A stretch of DNA of 64,000 nt. Source: Rhabdophis nuchalis. Its lineage: Eukaryota; Chordata; Lepidosauria; Squamata; Natricidae. This document shows, in pieces, positions 33,316-43,203 of this stretch. The notes under the pieces were generated by a model. The model had not been told where the DNA came from and ran no database searches. It saw only the letters and a list, made by a program, of their open reading frames with translations. The position numbers and the translations under genes are program-made. Numbering within the stretch: the stretch's first letter is position 1; every line of letters begins with the position of its first letter. The DNA lies in assembly GCA_039707465.1 (NCBI GenBank), contig CM077648.1, forward strand, positions 29,949,119 to 30,013,118. The letters are read 5' to 3'.

Positions 33316-34167
33316 TTATTTTTTTTTTGATCTAAGTCTCTTGGCAATTGTATCTTCTTTTTCTTCTCCCAGGCCCCCAGTGGGCGGGGCCGTGGCCCCC
33401 TCCGTCCCCCCTGAGTCCTCCCCCAGGATAGAGGAATGTTTTTTAAGAAAGGCTTCCGCCTCAGCAACTGTTTTAATCCTCACTCTTCCTCCTTCCCAGA
33501 ACACCAGCATCCCTTCAGGTGTCACCCACTTGAACCAAATCCCATGATCAAACAATGTTTTAGACAAGAAGGAAAATTTCCTTCTTGCATCTCTAATCTT
33601 TCTAGGGATCTGCTTCAAGATGGCAACCGTTTTTTGTTGGTAAATTAACGGACTCCCTCTCTGCACTTTCAGGATTTCCTCTCTGGTTGACCTTCTAACA
33701 AATTTCACATGTATCTCTCTAGGCACTTCATTTATCCTGGCATATGCTGAATTTATTCTATAAGCTAGGTCAATGTCCCCCCTGATCTCATCCTTAGGTT
33801 TTTGTAAATAGTCTGCTATAATCGTGCTCATAAGATCAGGGAGGCATTCACCAGGTTGCTCAAAAACATTCTGAAATCTCAAAAAATATGTCATTCTTTC
33901 CATATCAATCCTAGACACATGCCCATTTATTTCCACAACCTCATTAGTAACATTTTTAATCTCTCCCTTAGCCCCCACCAGCCCCCCTTCCAGTTCTTCA
34001 TTCTTCTGTGTATTTTCCAGCACCTGCTTCCGTGTATCCAATAGCTCCTTCTTGAAGTTGATATTTTCTGCCCTCTGGGCTTTAATCTCTTGTACCAAAG
34101 TTTGTATAACAGTTTCAAGAGAAGCCATCCTTTGTTCTAAGCTTGCCAGTGCTGTTTCTTGTGCCAT
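33316..34167 (-). CDS. L1 ORF1p-like protein of HAL1-like element
   Basis: A 283-residue intact frame. It starts MAQETALASLEQRMASLETV. Residues 1-75 have heptad hydrophobics and predict a coiled coil, expected to trimerise. Residues ~90-180 resemble the L1 ORF1 RRM domain (VSRIDMERMTYFLRFQNVFE, DIDLAYRINSAYA). Residues ~185-260 resemble the C-terminal domain (REIHVKFVRRSTREEILKVQ, then the run QKTVAILKQIP through RKFSFLSKTLFDHGIWFKWV). The end is basic, KRLRSKKK. Family proteins bind LINE RNA as chaperones. No ORF2 follows within the element, so it would need reverse transcriptase in trans. It is annotated as a mobile-element gene, not a host gene. Confidence 0.85.
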   Translation of the reverse strand: MAQETALASLEQRMASLETVIQTLVQEIKAQRAENINFKKELLDTRKQVLENTQKNEELEGGLVGAKGEIKNVTNEVVEINGHVSRIDMERMTYFLRFQNVFEQPGECLPDLMSTIIADYLQKPKDEIRGDIDLAYRINSAYARINEVPREIHVKFVRRSTREEILKVQRGSPLIYQQKTVAILKQIPRKIRDARRKFSFLSKTLFDHGIWFKWVTPEGMLVFWEGGRVRIKTVAEAEAFLKKHSSILGEDSGGTEGATAPPTGGLGEEKEDTIAKRLRSKKK

Positions 34168-35027
34168 GATTAATTGTTAAAGTCAGTGCCACTAAAATGG
34201 CGTTTTTGGGGTGGGGCTGTTGAGGCAAACCAGGAGCCAGAAGTTCAGTTCAGAGTTGTAAAGTTGTGAAATTCAGGAACCAAGAGAGAGACAGTTTTCC
34301 AAATCAATAAGTATAATAACGAAGATACTCCAGAGAAGAGATCACAAATCCAAAGAAAAAAAATTCTTCCTTAATATCCAGAGGGAGTCCAAGTTGCAAA
34401 GAGACGCTGGAAATTTTCCATAAGTAAAATAGTCAGTCAGGAACAAAGAGAGGCCATCTTCCACCGCCCAAACTCAGAGCCCAGAGGAGAGAGTGGTAAA
34501 AGAAATTGTTTCAGCCAGACCTAGAGACATTGTTGCAAACAACCACAGACAACTTTCCCTTGCTGCAAACAGTCAGGATTAGAGATTTCCGCTTTCTCTC
34601 CACGAGAAGCCATTTCCAAGTGCCGCTTAAGTCCGAGGGGGGGTTTTTGAAAACAAACTCCCCCCTCCCAGTCCTTTCAGCCTGGCTGACAGCAGAAAAA
34701 AAAAGTTTTTTAAAAACTCACTCTCCCCTCGCAGCTGAAGCCTCGGGAAGCCTTCCGACTGAGCCGATTAACCCTCTTCATTGTTATGAATGGCGCCGTC
34801 TTCCTTAGGCGAAGGGAGAACCCCCCGCAGCATGTTCTTCCTCACCTAAGCCGCGCCGGGGGCCGCTTCCTCCACCGCCGTGGGGGGGGGGCGCCCCCCG
34901 ACGAGCCGGCTTTACGGGAGACCCTCAAACAAGAGGAGTCTCGCCCCCGTGGGGGGGCAGAAAGAGAAACAAAGCGGCGAGCGAGCGCTAGGCTCGCCCG
35001 TCGCCGCAGGAGCCGGAACCGGAAGCC
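34168..35027 (-). promoter_or_regulatory. CpG-rich 5' UTR of HAL1-like element
   Basis: The distal part (34790-35027) is rich in CG and G/C runs. It probably contains the internal promoter expected for a full-length L1-type element. No specific factor site is claimed. It could act as a local CpG island upstream of FHIP1A. Confidence 0.45.
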
Positions 35028-35810
35028 GACACAACTCTATTTTCAAATGGTCATTAAACAACAGGTTGTAAATTGGGGACTACCTGTAGTTTCTCCATTC
35101 TTATTGTTAATTATACAGCCTCTTTCTGAAGACTATTCTAGATTCATCTTCAGCCTTAGTTATGAACATCCCTGCTGCTATCTCTTTGATATGGAGGCCC
35201 ATTTAAAATGGAAGCACTGAGCAGAAACAGGTCATTTATTTATTAATTATTTATTATTTATTGAGATATTCAAATCTGACCTTCTGACCTTTAAAAAACT
35301 TCTTCCTTCAGCCTGAGTGGCTTCTCCTTGTTTTGGAATATGGGAAGATTATAGGAATTAATCAGGTGGTTTTCTTGTTATAGAAACATATCCTCCCCTG
35401 TTTCCAAAACACATTTGTATGTGTGTTTCCACTTGCACCAAACGTTTTACCACCTGGCAGATACTGGCATCTGAGGGGCATTCTCCTTGGTGCTTGTCTC
35501 TTCCACTTTGTTGGTTAGTGCTATCTGTGTTGATAGGCTTGGTAACTCCAGTGCCTGATTCTCTTTGTTTTGTCCCCAAAAAATTGGGATATGGAATCAA
35601 ATGATAAATGTGGTTTTCTCATGCACAAACTTATCATTCTTCAGGGCTGAAGAGAAGGATTTCTTTTTATCTTTGTTTTCTACAAGGAATGAGTCAATTC
35701 CTCAAATAGCTACTTCTCTGTGAAAGGAATGACCACGAGGTTGAGCTCTAAATTTGGAGTTCCACCTTCCAGTGTTTGAGTAACAAGCCTCAACATGTGA
35801 TAATCTAGAA

Positions 35811-36050
35811 CGGGGGTACCCAAATCCCAGGCAATGACCCACTATTGGGCCTTGAACCCTTCATAACTGGGCTGCGTAAGTAACGGGCAACAAGTGTGGG
35901 CGTACATGCTCCATTTGCGCAAGTGTTGGGTGTGCACTTGCACAAATGGATCTGCACATGCTTGCCCATTGCTTGTGTGGAACCAACCCTTCTTCCCCAC
36001 CCCCCCACTCCAGGGCTGGTCCATAAATATGAAAAGGTTGAGAAACTCTA
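35811..36050. mobile_element. hAT-like MITE, 240 bp
   Basis: Degenerate ends cgggggtacccaaatccc and aaaaggttgagaaactcta. Flanking 8-mers atctagaa (35803-35810) and gtctagaa (36051-36058) match at seven of eight. Confidence 0.55.
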
Positions 36051-36539
36051 GTCTAGAAAAATCTGGATACAACTGTAAACAATCAATAAAAATGTCTGTA
36101 TGGCTTTTCCTGTTCTGAATACTTTGTTGATATTCTCTTTTTATGTTTGGCTTCTGGAAGGTCAGATTTCCAGATCACTGATCTCTGGCAATGACAGAGG
36201 AAACAGCTGCAACCCAGATTCTCAATGCTTCTGCTTTATTTCAGCAGTATGTCCAATATAAGCTACATAGGATCAGTAAGTGTCTCTCCTCCCTGTCTTG
36301 GAATAATAATTTATGAGAAATTAATACTGACTCACCAGTGCTAATCCACCACTGTATGATCTTCTTGTCCAAAAAGAAGATGTAGCTGTGTACCTCTTGC
36401 TAGTGTAGAGGATGCCCTAATTTTGGTTGTTGTTTCCATTCCTTCTTACTTCCACCTTTGAAGAAGTCTGGAAACAATATATCTCAAGCTACTGTTTTAA
36501 GTCTTACTAGATTGAGTCATGTGTCTCCTGACTAGCGCA

Positions 36540-36675
36540 GGTAAATTATTTAATTCTATTTTAAAATTGTATTGTTGTATTTATATATGTTTTTAAAGTC
36601 CTGTGCACCACCCCGAGTCCCTTCGGGGAGAGGGTGCGGTCTACAAATCAAATAAATTGAATTGAATTGAATTGA
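36540..36675 (+). mobile_element. L2-type LINE 3' tail
   Basis: The phrase cctgtgcaccaccccgagtc then ggggagagggtgcggtctac is the family tail; it ends in (aattg)n. Confidence 0.65.
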
Positions 36676-37280
36676 CTTATCAGAGGTCATCCATATTCAT
36701 CCAATATTCCTCTACATCCATAGCTTCTCAGTTCTCCCTCCACATTCTGTTGTGGGGACAAGACAGATTTAACAGAAGTGACCTTGTTGTGGCCTGGAAA
36801 CCTAACATCTACCAAGCTTTACCTCTGCAATGATTCACCCAAGAAAGGAGTCTTTCTAATGCTGTGAAATGTTGCCTCTCTTGCAACCACCAAGTGTCTT
36901 TGGTCAAATTAATGAAAAGGGTGAGGAAGAATGCCTTGCTATTCAAATCTTAAAAGTTATGAATCTTGTTTCATATACTGTACACAGTATAGTCTTTGTA
37001 AATTACCTTGATAGTAGACCATCTTAATTACTGTGCTGCTTGACAGGTATGTTAACAAAGACAGTATATGCTGATCTAACATTATGAAGAACAGACATCC
37101 AAGAAAATATGTACTCCCATTCTGCCAGCATACAAATTAACCTTATAGAGAAGTGTTGCAGTCATTCTGGATCACACATAATAAAACCTTTTTGCAAATA
37201 ATTCTGTGTTAATTATACAGAAACTGCAGGCCTAGAAACTTGAACCTCCAGATAATGTCCAAGCATATAAACAATTATTA
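36676..37280. other. Upstream region, no feature
   Basis: No gene, RNA or recognisable repeat seen. Confidence 0.35.
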
Positions 37281-37282
37281 AA

Positions 37283-37520
37283 ATAGCAATAGCACTTAGA
37301 CTTATATACCACTTTACAGTGTTTCACAGCCCTCTCTAAGCGGTTTTATAGCATATTGCCCCCAACAATTTGGGTCCTCGTTTTACCCACCTTGGAAGGA
37401 TGGAAGGCTGAGTCAACCTTGAGTCTGGTGAAATTTGAACTGCCAAATTGCAGGCAGACAGCAGTCAGCAGAAGTAGCCTGTAGTACTACACTCTAACCA
37501 CTGCAGCACAGTGGCTCATA
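37283..37520 (-). mobile_element. tRNA-derived SINE, family of 17567
   Basis: Reverse complement of the same SINE: aatagcaatagcacttagac at the left (3' tail) and ccactgcagcacagtggctc at the right (tRNA-like head). About 238 bp and near full length. Confidence 0.75.
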
Positions 37521-38489
37521 AATAGCTTGTGAAGGTGGTATTTTTAAATGATTTCCATTAGTTTCATGGTCAATTGGTTTAAAAATGTGATTTTTTTTTA
37601 AAAAAGTGAATGCTCTTAATTTTATTACCTTTTAGGATATTCCTGTTAAGATTTGCAAAGATCCCAATTGAAAGGGGGAAATGTGATTTAAACCATTTCT
37701 GAGTATGCAAGAAAGACTTGTGGGAAATCCATAAATCAGTTGGCACATGACCCAAGTAAATATGCATTTGGTTTCATATGTTTCAACACCCACACCCACA
37801 TGCATACTAAATTACATTTTGCCCTTTGAATCCAGATCACCGAGCAGCCCTAATTGCTATGGTTATCTGGGGAGGAAGAGTGATTTTCCTTTCTATCTTT
37901 TCTGCAACAGAAAACAACACTTCCTCTCTGCCCCCAATTATTTTATAAGACACACCAATGGGGGACAGATTTTGAACAGTGTAATAGCCTGTGTGTATTG
38001 TGCATGTATCAGGCTTTGTTAATCCTGAGAAATGAGACTCGAGGATTATCTGACAATTAAAATCCCCAAGAATCAGAGCCTTTCAGCTTGAATCAACATG
38101 ATACAGGCAGGGAATCCATTTTTCCCCCAGTGTCCCTGAGGTACTGCTCAGTGAATGAAGAAAATACTTAAATAAAAACATGCAGGGATTGTAGAGTAAC
38201 AAGGCAAGAAACAAATAAGAGTTCCTAGTGTAGAATTGTGAAAAAATTCATACAGCCTTGGCCTTATTATAAGGAAGGGTGTATTAACAAATAACACACT
38301 GAGAGAGGTGAAAATAGATTGGCATGTTTATAAAAAATAAACAGTAAATATTTCCTAGCATGGGTTAATTGCTTTGTGTATACAACATAAAATCATTTGT
38401 AATTGCTGCATCTGAACGTCTAGGTACTGTATAGTGATCTCAGTGGCAGTCTAACAAGTACCAAATGACAAGGGGTAGTATTTTTATTG
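37521..38489. other. Upstream region, no feature
   Basis: AT-rich DNA. No supported gene or repeat. Confidence 0.35.
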
Positions 38490-38497
38490 TTACATAG

Positions 38498-38884
38498 TCA
38501 TGATGGTGAACCTATGGCATTTGTGCCCACAGTGGCACACGGAGCTATGTCACCTGGCACACACGACATCACTCGTTCCTCGTCTGGATTTCTGGCATGC
38601 TGATCAGCTATCCTTTGTACATGCCGGAAACCGGAAGAGTTGATCTTCTGGTTTCCAGCACGCACATGCGTGCTGGCCAGCTGATCATCGCACGTGCATG
38701 CGCACCACAAACCCAGAAGAGGAACGGGCTACGTCGCAGCTGTGCAGGCGGGAAACCAGAAGTTCATTTCCTGATGCACACATGTCCCCTGGGCAGCTCC
38801 TCTTTGGGGTTGCGGCCCAGACAAGTACATACACACACATGCTCCCTTTTAGGCACTCAGTGCTGAAAAGGTCTGCCATCACTG
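38498..38884. mobile_element. hAT-like MITE, 387 bp
   Basis: Ends tcatgatggtgaacctatgg and aaggtctgccatcactg are inverted repeats. Flanks ttacatag (38490-38497) and ttatatag (38885-38892) match at seven of eight. The interior is GC-rich. Related fragments lie at 5330-5420 and 13343-13790. Confidence 0.65.
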
Positions 38885-39189
38885 TTATATAGCAACTTAA
38901 ATCCTGCTTTATAAATGTATATATTTATATACTACATATAACTGCATTATTGTAACAACTATGGGCTACCAAAGTGTAAGCTTCCCTTTCCTATTTCTGA
39001 TATTTATATATGAATTTATATAGAAGAAGTTTACCTTTTTCCTTGTTTGATTTTATATTATAAAAAATATAATTATGATCTAGCAGTCATTTTGTTTGGA
39101 ATGTATGGCACCTGTAACACTCTTTTACTATTATTTTTGTAATACCTCTACAGTACTAAGAAATTTCCTTTTCATATTGCATAGAGATC

Positions 39190-39552
39190 ATGCCTCTCTC
39201 AAAATTTCTGTTGCTAAGCAAGACAATTGTTAAGTGATTTTTGCCTCATTTGATGACTTTTCTTGCCACACTTGTTAAGTGAATCATTGCAGTTGTTAAG
39301 TTAGTGGCACGGTTCTTAAGTGACTCTGGCTTTCCCATTGACTTCACTTGTCAGAAGGTCACAAAAGATCATTACATGACCCGGGAAACTGCAGCTGTCA
39401 TAAATATGAGTCAATTGCCAACCACCTGAAGTTTCAGTTAAGTCTAACTACTGTTGCTAAGCAGTGTGGTCATGTGATACTTCACCTAGCCACTCATTTG
39501 CTTAGTGATGGAAATTATAATCCCAATTAGGTTCATTAAGTGAGGATACCTA
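39190..39552 (+). repeat. Repeat family with CAGGTAGTCC ends, copy 1 of adjacent pair
   Basis: Contains ttgttaagtgaatcattgca, ttgtcagaaggtcacaaaag and ends ttaagtgaggatacct. It is immediately followed by a second copy in the same orientation. Confidence 0.6.
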
Positions 39553-39556
39553 TTAC

Positions 39557-39738
39557 AGGTAGTCCTCAACTTACAACACAACTGAAGCCCAATTTCAGTT
39601 AAGTGAGAAATTTGTTAAGTGACTTTTGCCCCATTTAAGAACTGCTGTTCTTAAATTAGTAACAGGGCCGTTAAGTGAATTTGATTTCCCCATTGACTTT
39701 GCTTGTCAGAAGGCCGCAAAAGAGGATCACAGACTCTA
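39557..39738 (+). repeat. Repeat family with CAGGTAGTCC ends, copy 2, truncated
   Basis: Starts caggtagtcctcaacttaca and shares the interior of copy 1 up to cttgtcagaaggccgcaaaa. It is followed by a truncated hAT-like end (gcaggggtctcccaactttt). Confidence 0.65.
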
Positions 39739-39928
39739 GGGCAGGGGTCTCCCAACTTTTATAAACCATAATTGTCTGCACATTGCTGAGTTCCCAATAA
39801 TTCATGATTGTGTAAGCCAAGGCTTCAGAACAAAATATGTACCTGAGAGAGGCATTTCTTTACTACATTTTATTACTGCCCTGTATAGAAGGTTAAAACG
39901 ATCGTTGGTACTTACCTGAACGTCGTTT

Positions 39929-40039
39929 CTAATGATAGGAGCGGGAGGCGTCACCAAACGGGTTGTCACAGCCAATTGGTCCAGACTGAGAGGAAAATCT
40001 TTAAAAGGGGGCTCCTGCTCCTCCTTCCCCCATTCCCTC
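39929..40039. repeat. DIRS 3' inverted terminal repeat
   Basis: Nearly perfect complement of 45747-45860. It contains an internal palindrome pair (tggtccagactgagagg here; the partner in the right repeat extends it). Confidence 0.9.
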
Positions 40040-40124
40040 GACGTCGCAATAACAAGTAACACTGAAACACAAACTCACAACAAGGAACAAACTCCACCCC
40101 GCCGCTAACTGACTAGGGTGGGAT

Positions 40125-40218
40125 GTGACGCCTCCCGCTCCTATCATTAGAAACGACGTTCAGGTAAGTACCAACGATCGTTCTCAATGATAAGGAGCGG
40201 GAGGCGTCACCAAACGGG
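40125..40218. repeat. DIRS internal complementary region (ICR)
   Basis: 40125-40182 is the reverse complement of 39897-39954, and 40181-40218 is the reverse complement of 45824-45861. The two halves share the bases TT at the join, as expected for a template that joins both termini when a circular DIRS intermediate forms. Confidence 0.92.
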
Positions 40219-40229
40219 ATGTACCCAAG

Positions 40230-41850
40230 CTAACGTCCTAGGGATGGGAGAACTCCTGCAACTGTCGCGGCGGGCACTAAAACTACCTGCTGCAAAACTC
40301 TCCGGCCAAAGGCGGCCTCAGCCGAGGCGTAGGCATCTAGTTTATAATGCCTGATAAAGGACGTGGGGCTTGACCACGATGCCGCTCTGCAAATATCTTC
40401 GAATGGGGCTCTGGTCGCCCAGGCCGCAGTGGTAGCTGCACTACGAAGTAGAGTGCGCCATGATCCCTTGCGGTGGTGCCCTACCCTTAGATTCATAGGC
40501 TAAGGCAATGGCCTTCTTCAGCCACCTGCCCACGGTACTGGGGGTCACTCTACCCCCCAGAGAGGAGGGTTGGAATGAAACCAGGAGCGCCTCTGACCTA
40601 CGGAAAGGTGCCGTCCGTCTTAGGTATATCCACAGGGCTCTCCTGACATCTAACCTATGCCACTTACGTTCCCTATCATGAGAGGGGGACGGGCAAAAAT
40701 CTGGAAGCACAATCTCCTGCGCTCTGTGGAATAGGGAGTTGACCTTTGGTATGAAGGTCGGGTCCAGGCGTAGAATGACTCTGTCAGTGTGGAAGATGCA
40801 GAGGTCACTCCTACAAGACAGGGCGCTCAGCTCTGAAATACGCCTAGCTGATGTGATAGCTATCAGAAAAGTGACCTTCAACGTTAACATGTCCAGAGGC
40901 ACCGATCTAATCGGCTCAAACGGAGCCTCCGTTAGGGCCTAAAGCACCAGGGATAGGTCCCATGTAGGGAACCTATGCACCACCGGCGGAGATACATTGG
41001 CGGCTCCTTTGAGGAAGCGCCTAATTAAAGGGTGATGTGTCAGGGGAGAGCGTCCCTCCCCCGGGAGGACTGTCGCTAAAGCCGCGGTCTGTCTGCGTAA
41101 GGTATTATAGGCTAAGCCCTTGTCTAGTCCTGCCTGTAAGAATTCCATCACCTGTGTCACTGACGCTTCCCGTGCCACCCTGGAGCTCTCGTCACACCAT
41201 TTACAAAATGCTGACCAGGTAGCATTATATATCCTGGTCGTGGAGGGCCTACGAGCTGCCTCTAGAGTGGCCATGACCCTCTCTGAGACCTTGTCCTTAC
41301 CTAGTATGACCCGTTCAAGTGCCAGACGGTTAGCTTCAACCACTCTGGCTCTGGGTGCCGGAGAATTCCCTGGTACAGCCGGATTATCTCGCTCGGAATC
41401 CTCCAAGGAGCTGCCACGGACAGCTGGATCAGGTCCGCGTACCACGGTCTCCTCGGCCAATCCGGGGCTACCAGGATCATCTCGGCACCCTCTGTCACTA
41501 GCTTCCTGACCGTGCCCTGGAGGAGGGGAAGGGGAGGGAAGGCATAGAGGAGTCCAGTCGGCCACCGGCAGCGAAGGGCGTCCGTGTCCTCGGCTCCCCG
41601 CGTCTGGTATCTGGTGATGAAGCGGTTCAGCTGGGTGTTCTCCGGTGTCGCAAATAGGTCTATCACTGGAGTCCCGAACCTGGAGCATATTTGCCTGAAG
41701 AGATCCGGGTCCAGCTGCCACTCTCCGTGATCCACCGTGCTCCGGCTGAGCCAGTCGGCCTGGTGGTTCATTGTCCCGGAAATGTGGTCCGCTACCAAGG
41801 ACTGCACCTGTCTCTCCGCCCATGTCATCAGTCTGCGTGCTTCTATCCAC
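40230..41850 (-). pseudogene. DIRS tyrosine recombinase ORF, damaged
   Basis: The frame opens about 41850, overlapping the RT ORF, and runs through ARRPSTTRIYNATWSAFCKW and VTQVMEFLQAGLDKGLAYNT, the SAM-like core-binding region of DIRS recombinases. An in-frame TAG sits at 40939-40941. The catalytic part continues with ITSARRISELSALSC (first catalytic Arg). A one-base frameshift near 40443 falls inside the H-x-x-R motif (MAHST before it, a frame with SAATTAAWATR after). The distal frame has SWSSPTSFIRHYKLDAY, which should hold the nucleophilic Tyr. The enzyme would integrate the DNA copy without target duplication. The breaks are described only; no repaired protein is given. Confidence 0.85.
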
Positions 41851-43203
41851 AGAACTCTTGAGTGAGTTCCGCCCTGCTTGTTGACATGGGCCTTCGTCGC
41901 TATATTGTCTGTGAGAATTAACACATGGGCATTTACCAGGTCCCGCTGGAACTGCCGCAGGGCCAGCCGCGCTGCCTTTAGCTCCAGATAATTTATGTTG
42001 TGGCGCAAGTCAGCTGCTGACCAACGACCCTGTGCCATCTTCGGCCCCATCAGTGCGCCCCAACCAAAGAGGCTAGCATCTGTAGTGACCGTGACCCTCG
42101 CTGGCTCCCAAATATGCGATCCCTTGTTAAGGGCCTTTGACATCCACCAGCGCAGAGAGAGCCGCGCCTGTAGTGGTATCGGGACCGCCAAGGGGGAGTT
42201 ACTCAGCATCTGTCTCTGGTACGGGATCAAGGCCCACTGCAAGCACCGGGAGTGAAGGCGGGCCCAAGGGACTATCCCCACGCACGATATCATGGACCCC
42301 AGTACCCGGGATAGCTCCACTATGGGGACCTCGCGCTTGGCCCGGATGGAGAGGATCGACTTCCGCAGTTTAGACTTGCGGTCCGGTGACAGGTACACTA
42401 CCCCTTCCATAGAGTCGATGACTGCCCCTAGGTGCAGAATTCTGGTAGTAGGGGCAAGCTGACTCTTGGGAAAATTAACTGAAAACCCCAAACGTTGCAA
42501 TGTCCCAATTGTCACCCGGAGGTCAGAGATGGCCTGACTATGGGAGTGTGCCTGAAGCAAGACATCATCAAGGTATAGCTGTAGCCTAACCGGTTGGGAG
42601 CGTAGAAACGCCGCCACCGCCGCCAATACCTTTGTAAAGGTGCGGGGTGCCGATGCCAACCCAAAGGGCAGGGCCCTATACTGAAAATGGTTCCCTTGAA
42701 AGGAAAAGCGGAGGTATTTCCGGTGGTCTATGTGAATGGGAATGTGTAGGTAGGCCTCTGTGAGATCAATGGAGGCCATGAAGTCCCCTTTCCTGATGCC
42801 CTGTAGAATCGACCTCAGGGACGCCATCTTAAAGCGTCTGTACACTATAAAATTGTTCAACCTTTTTAGGTCAAGAATCAGCCGCCACCCACCAGAGGAT
42901 TTTGGAACGATGAATAAGTTCGAATAAAACCCCCTGCCTTCCTCCCCCCCCCGGAACGGGCTCAATAGCACTGATGTCCACCAAGTGCTGTATGGCTGCA
43001 CGCACCATCTTTAACTTATCCGGGTTCCGGGAGGCGGAGAAGGCTCTAAAATAATCGGGTGGGGCGCAGCGGAATTCTAGACGCAGGCCCTGGCGGACCG
43101 TTGCCAGCACCCACTCATCTGATGTAATGTCACTCCACTGATGGGCAAAAGCTTGCAGGCGGCCGCCTATGGGGAGATCCGAATTAGTTAGGTCTGCCCC
43201 CAC
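41301..43203 (-). pseudogene. DIRS reverse transcriptase/RNase H/methylase-like ORF, one frameshift
   Basis: The N-terminal segment (43203-42945) contains FRAFSASRNPDKLKMVRAAI. A C9 run at 42944-42952 shifts the frame; the remaining 566-codon frame is open. It contains the RT motifs RLILDLKRLNNFI, ASIDLTEAYLHIPI and the catalytic YLDD (Tyr at 42575-42573). RNase H residues are in TTDASLFGWGA, NYLELKAARLAL and ILTDNIATKAHVNKQGG. A C-terminal region (GTPVIDLFATPENTQLNRF, MILVAPDWPRRPWY) matches the adenine-methylase-like domain usual in DIRS1-like elements. The homopolymer indel may be real or a sequencing error. Confidence 0.88.

Larger units (their letters stand above)
33029..35027 (-). mobile_element. 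HAL1-like (ORF1-only L1) retrotransposon, full length
   Basis: A 2.0-kb element bounded by perfect 17-bp direct repeats gacacaactctattttc at 33012-33028 and 35028-35044. On the minus strand it has a CpG-rich 5' UTR (35027 to about 34170), one ORF resembling L1 ORF1p, a roughly 290-nt 3' UTR with two AATAAA signals (33059-33064, 33045-33050) and an A-rich tail. No reverse transcriptase or endonuclease is present. The intact GC-rich 5' end argues it is not simply a truncated or deleted L1. This ORF1-only layout is that of HAL1 (half-L1) elements described in mammals. It interrupts an older repeat whose right end, gggactacctg, lies at 35078-35090. Confidence 0.85.

Noticed and set aside
34786..35220. 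144-codon Arg-rich plus-strand frame as a possible gene or first exon
   Set aside because: It crosses the border of the HAL1-like element at 35027 and is explained by the GC-rich 5' UTR.
39739..39790. hAT element starting gcaggggtctcccaactttt
   Set aside because: Only one end is visible. No matching inverted end or target duplication was found before the DIRS element begins.
41120..41509. Plus-strand frame of 129 codons and similar frames at 43302-44153
   Set aside because: Antisense shadows of the DIRS ORFs, which have the conserved RT and gag content on the minus strand.
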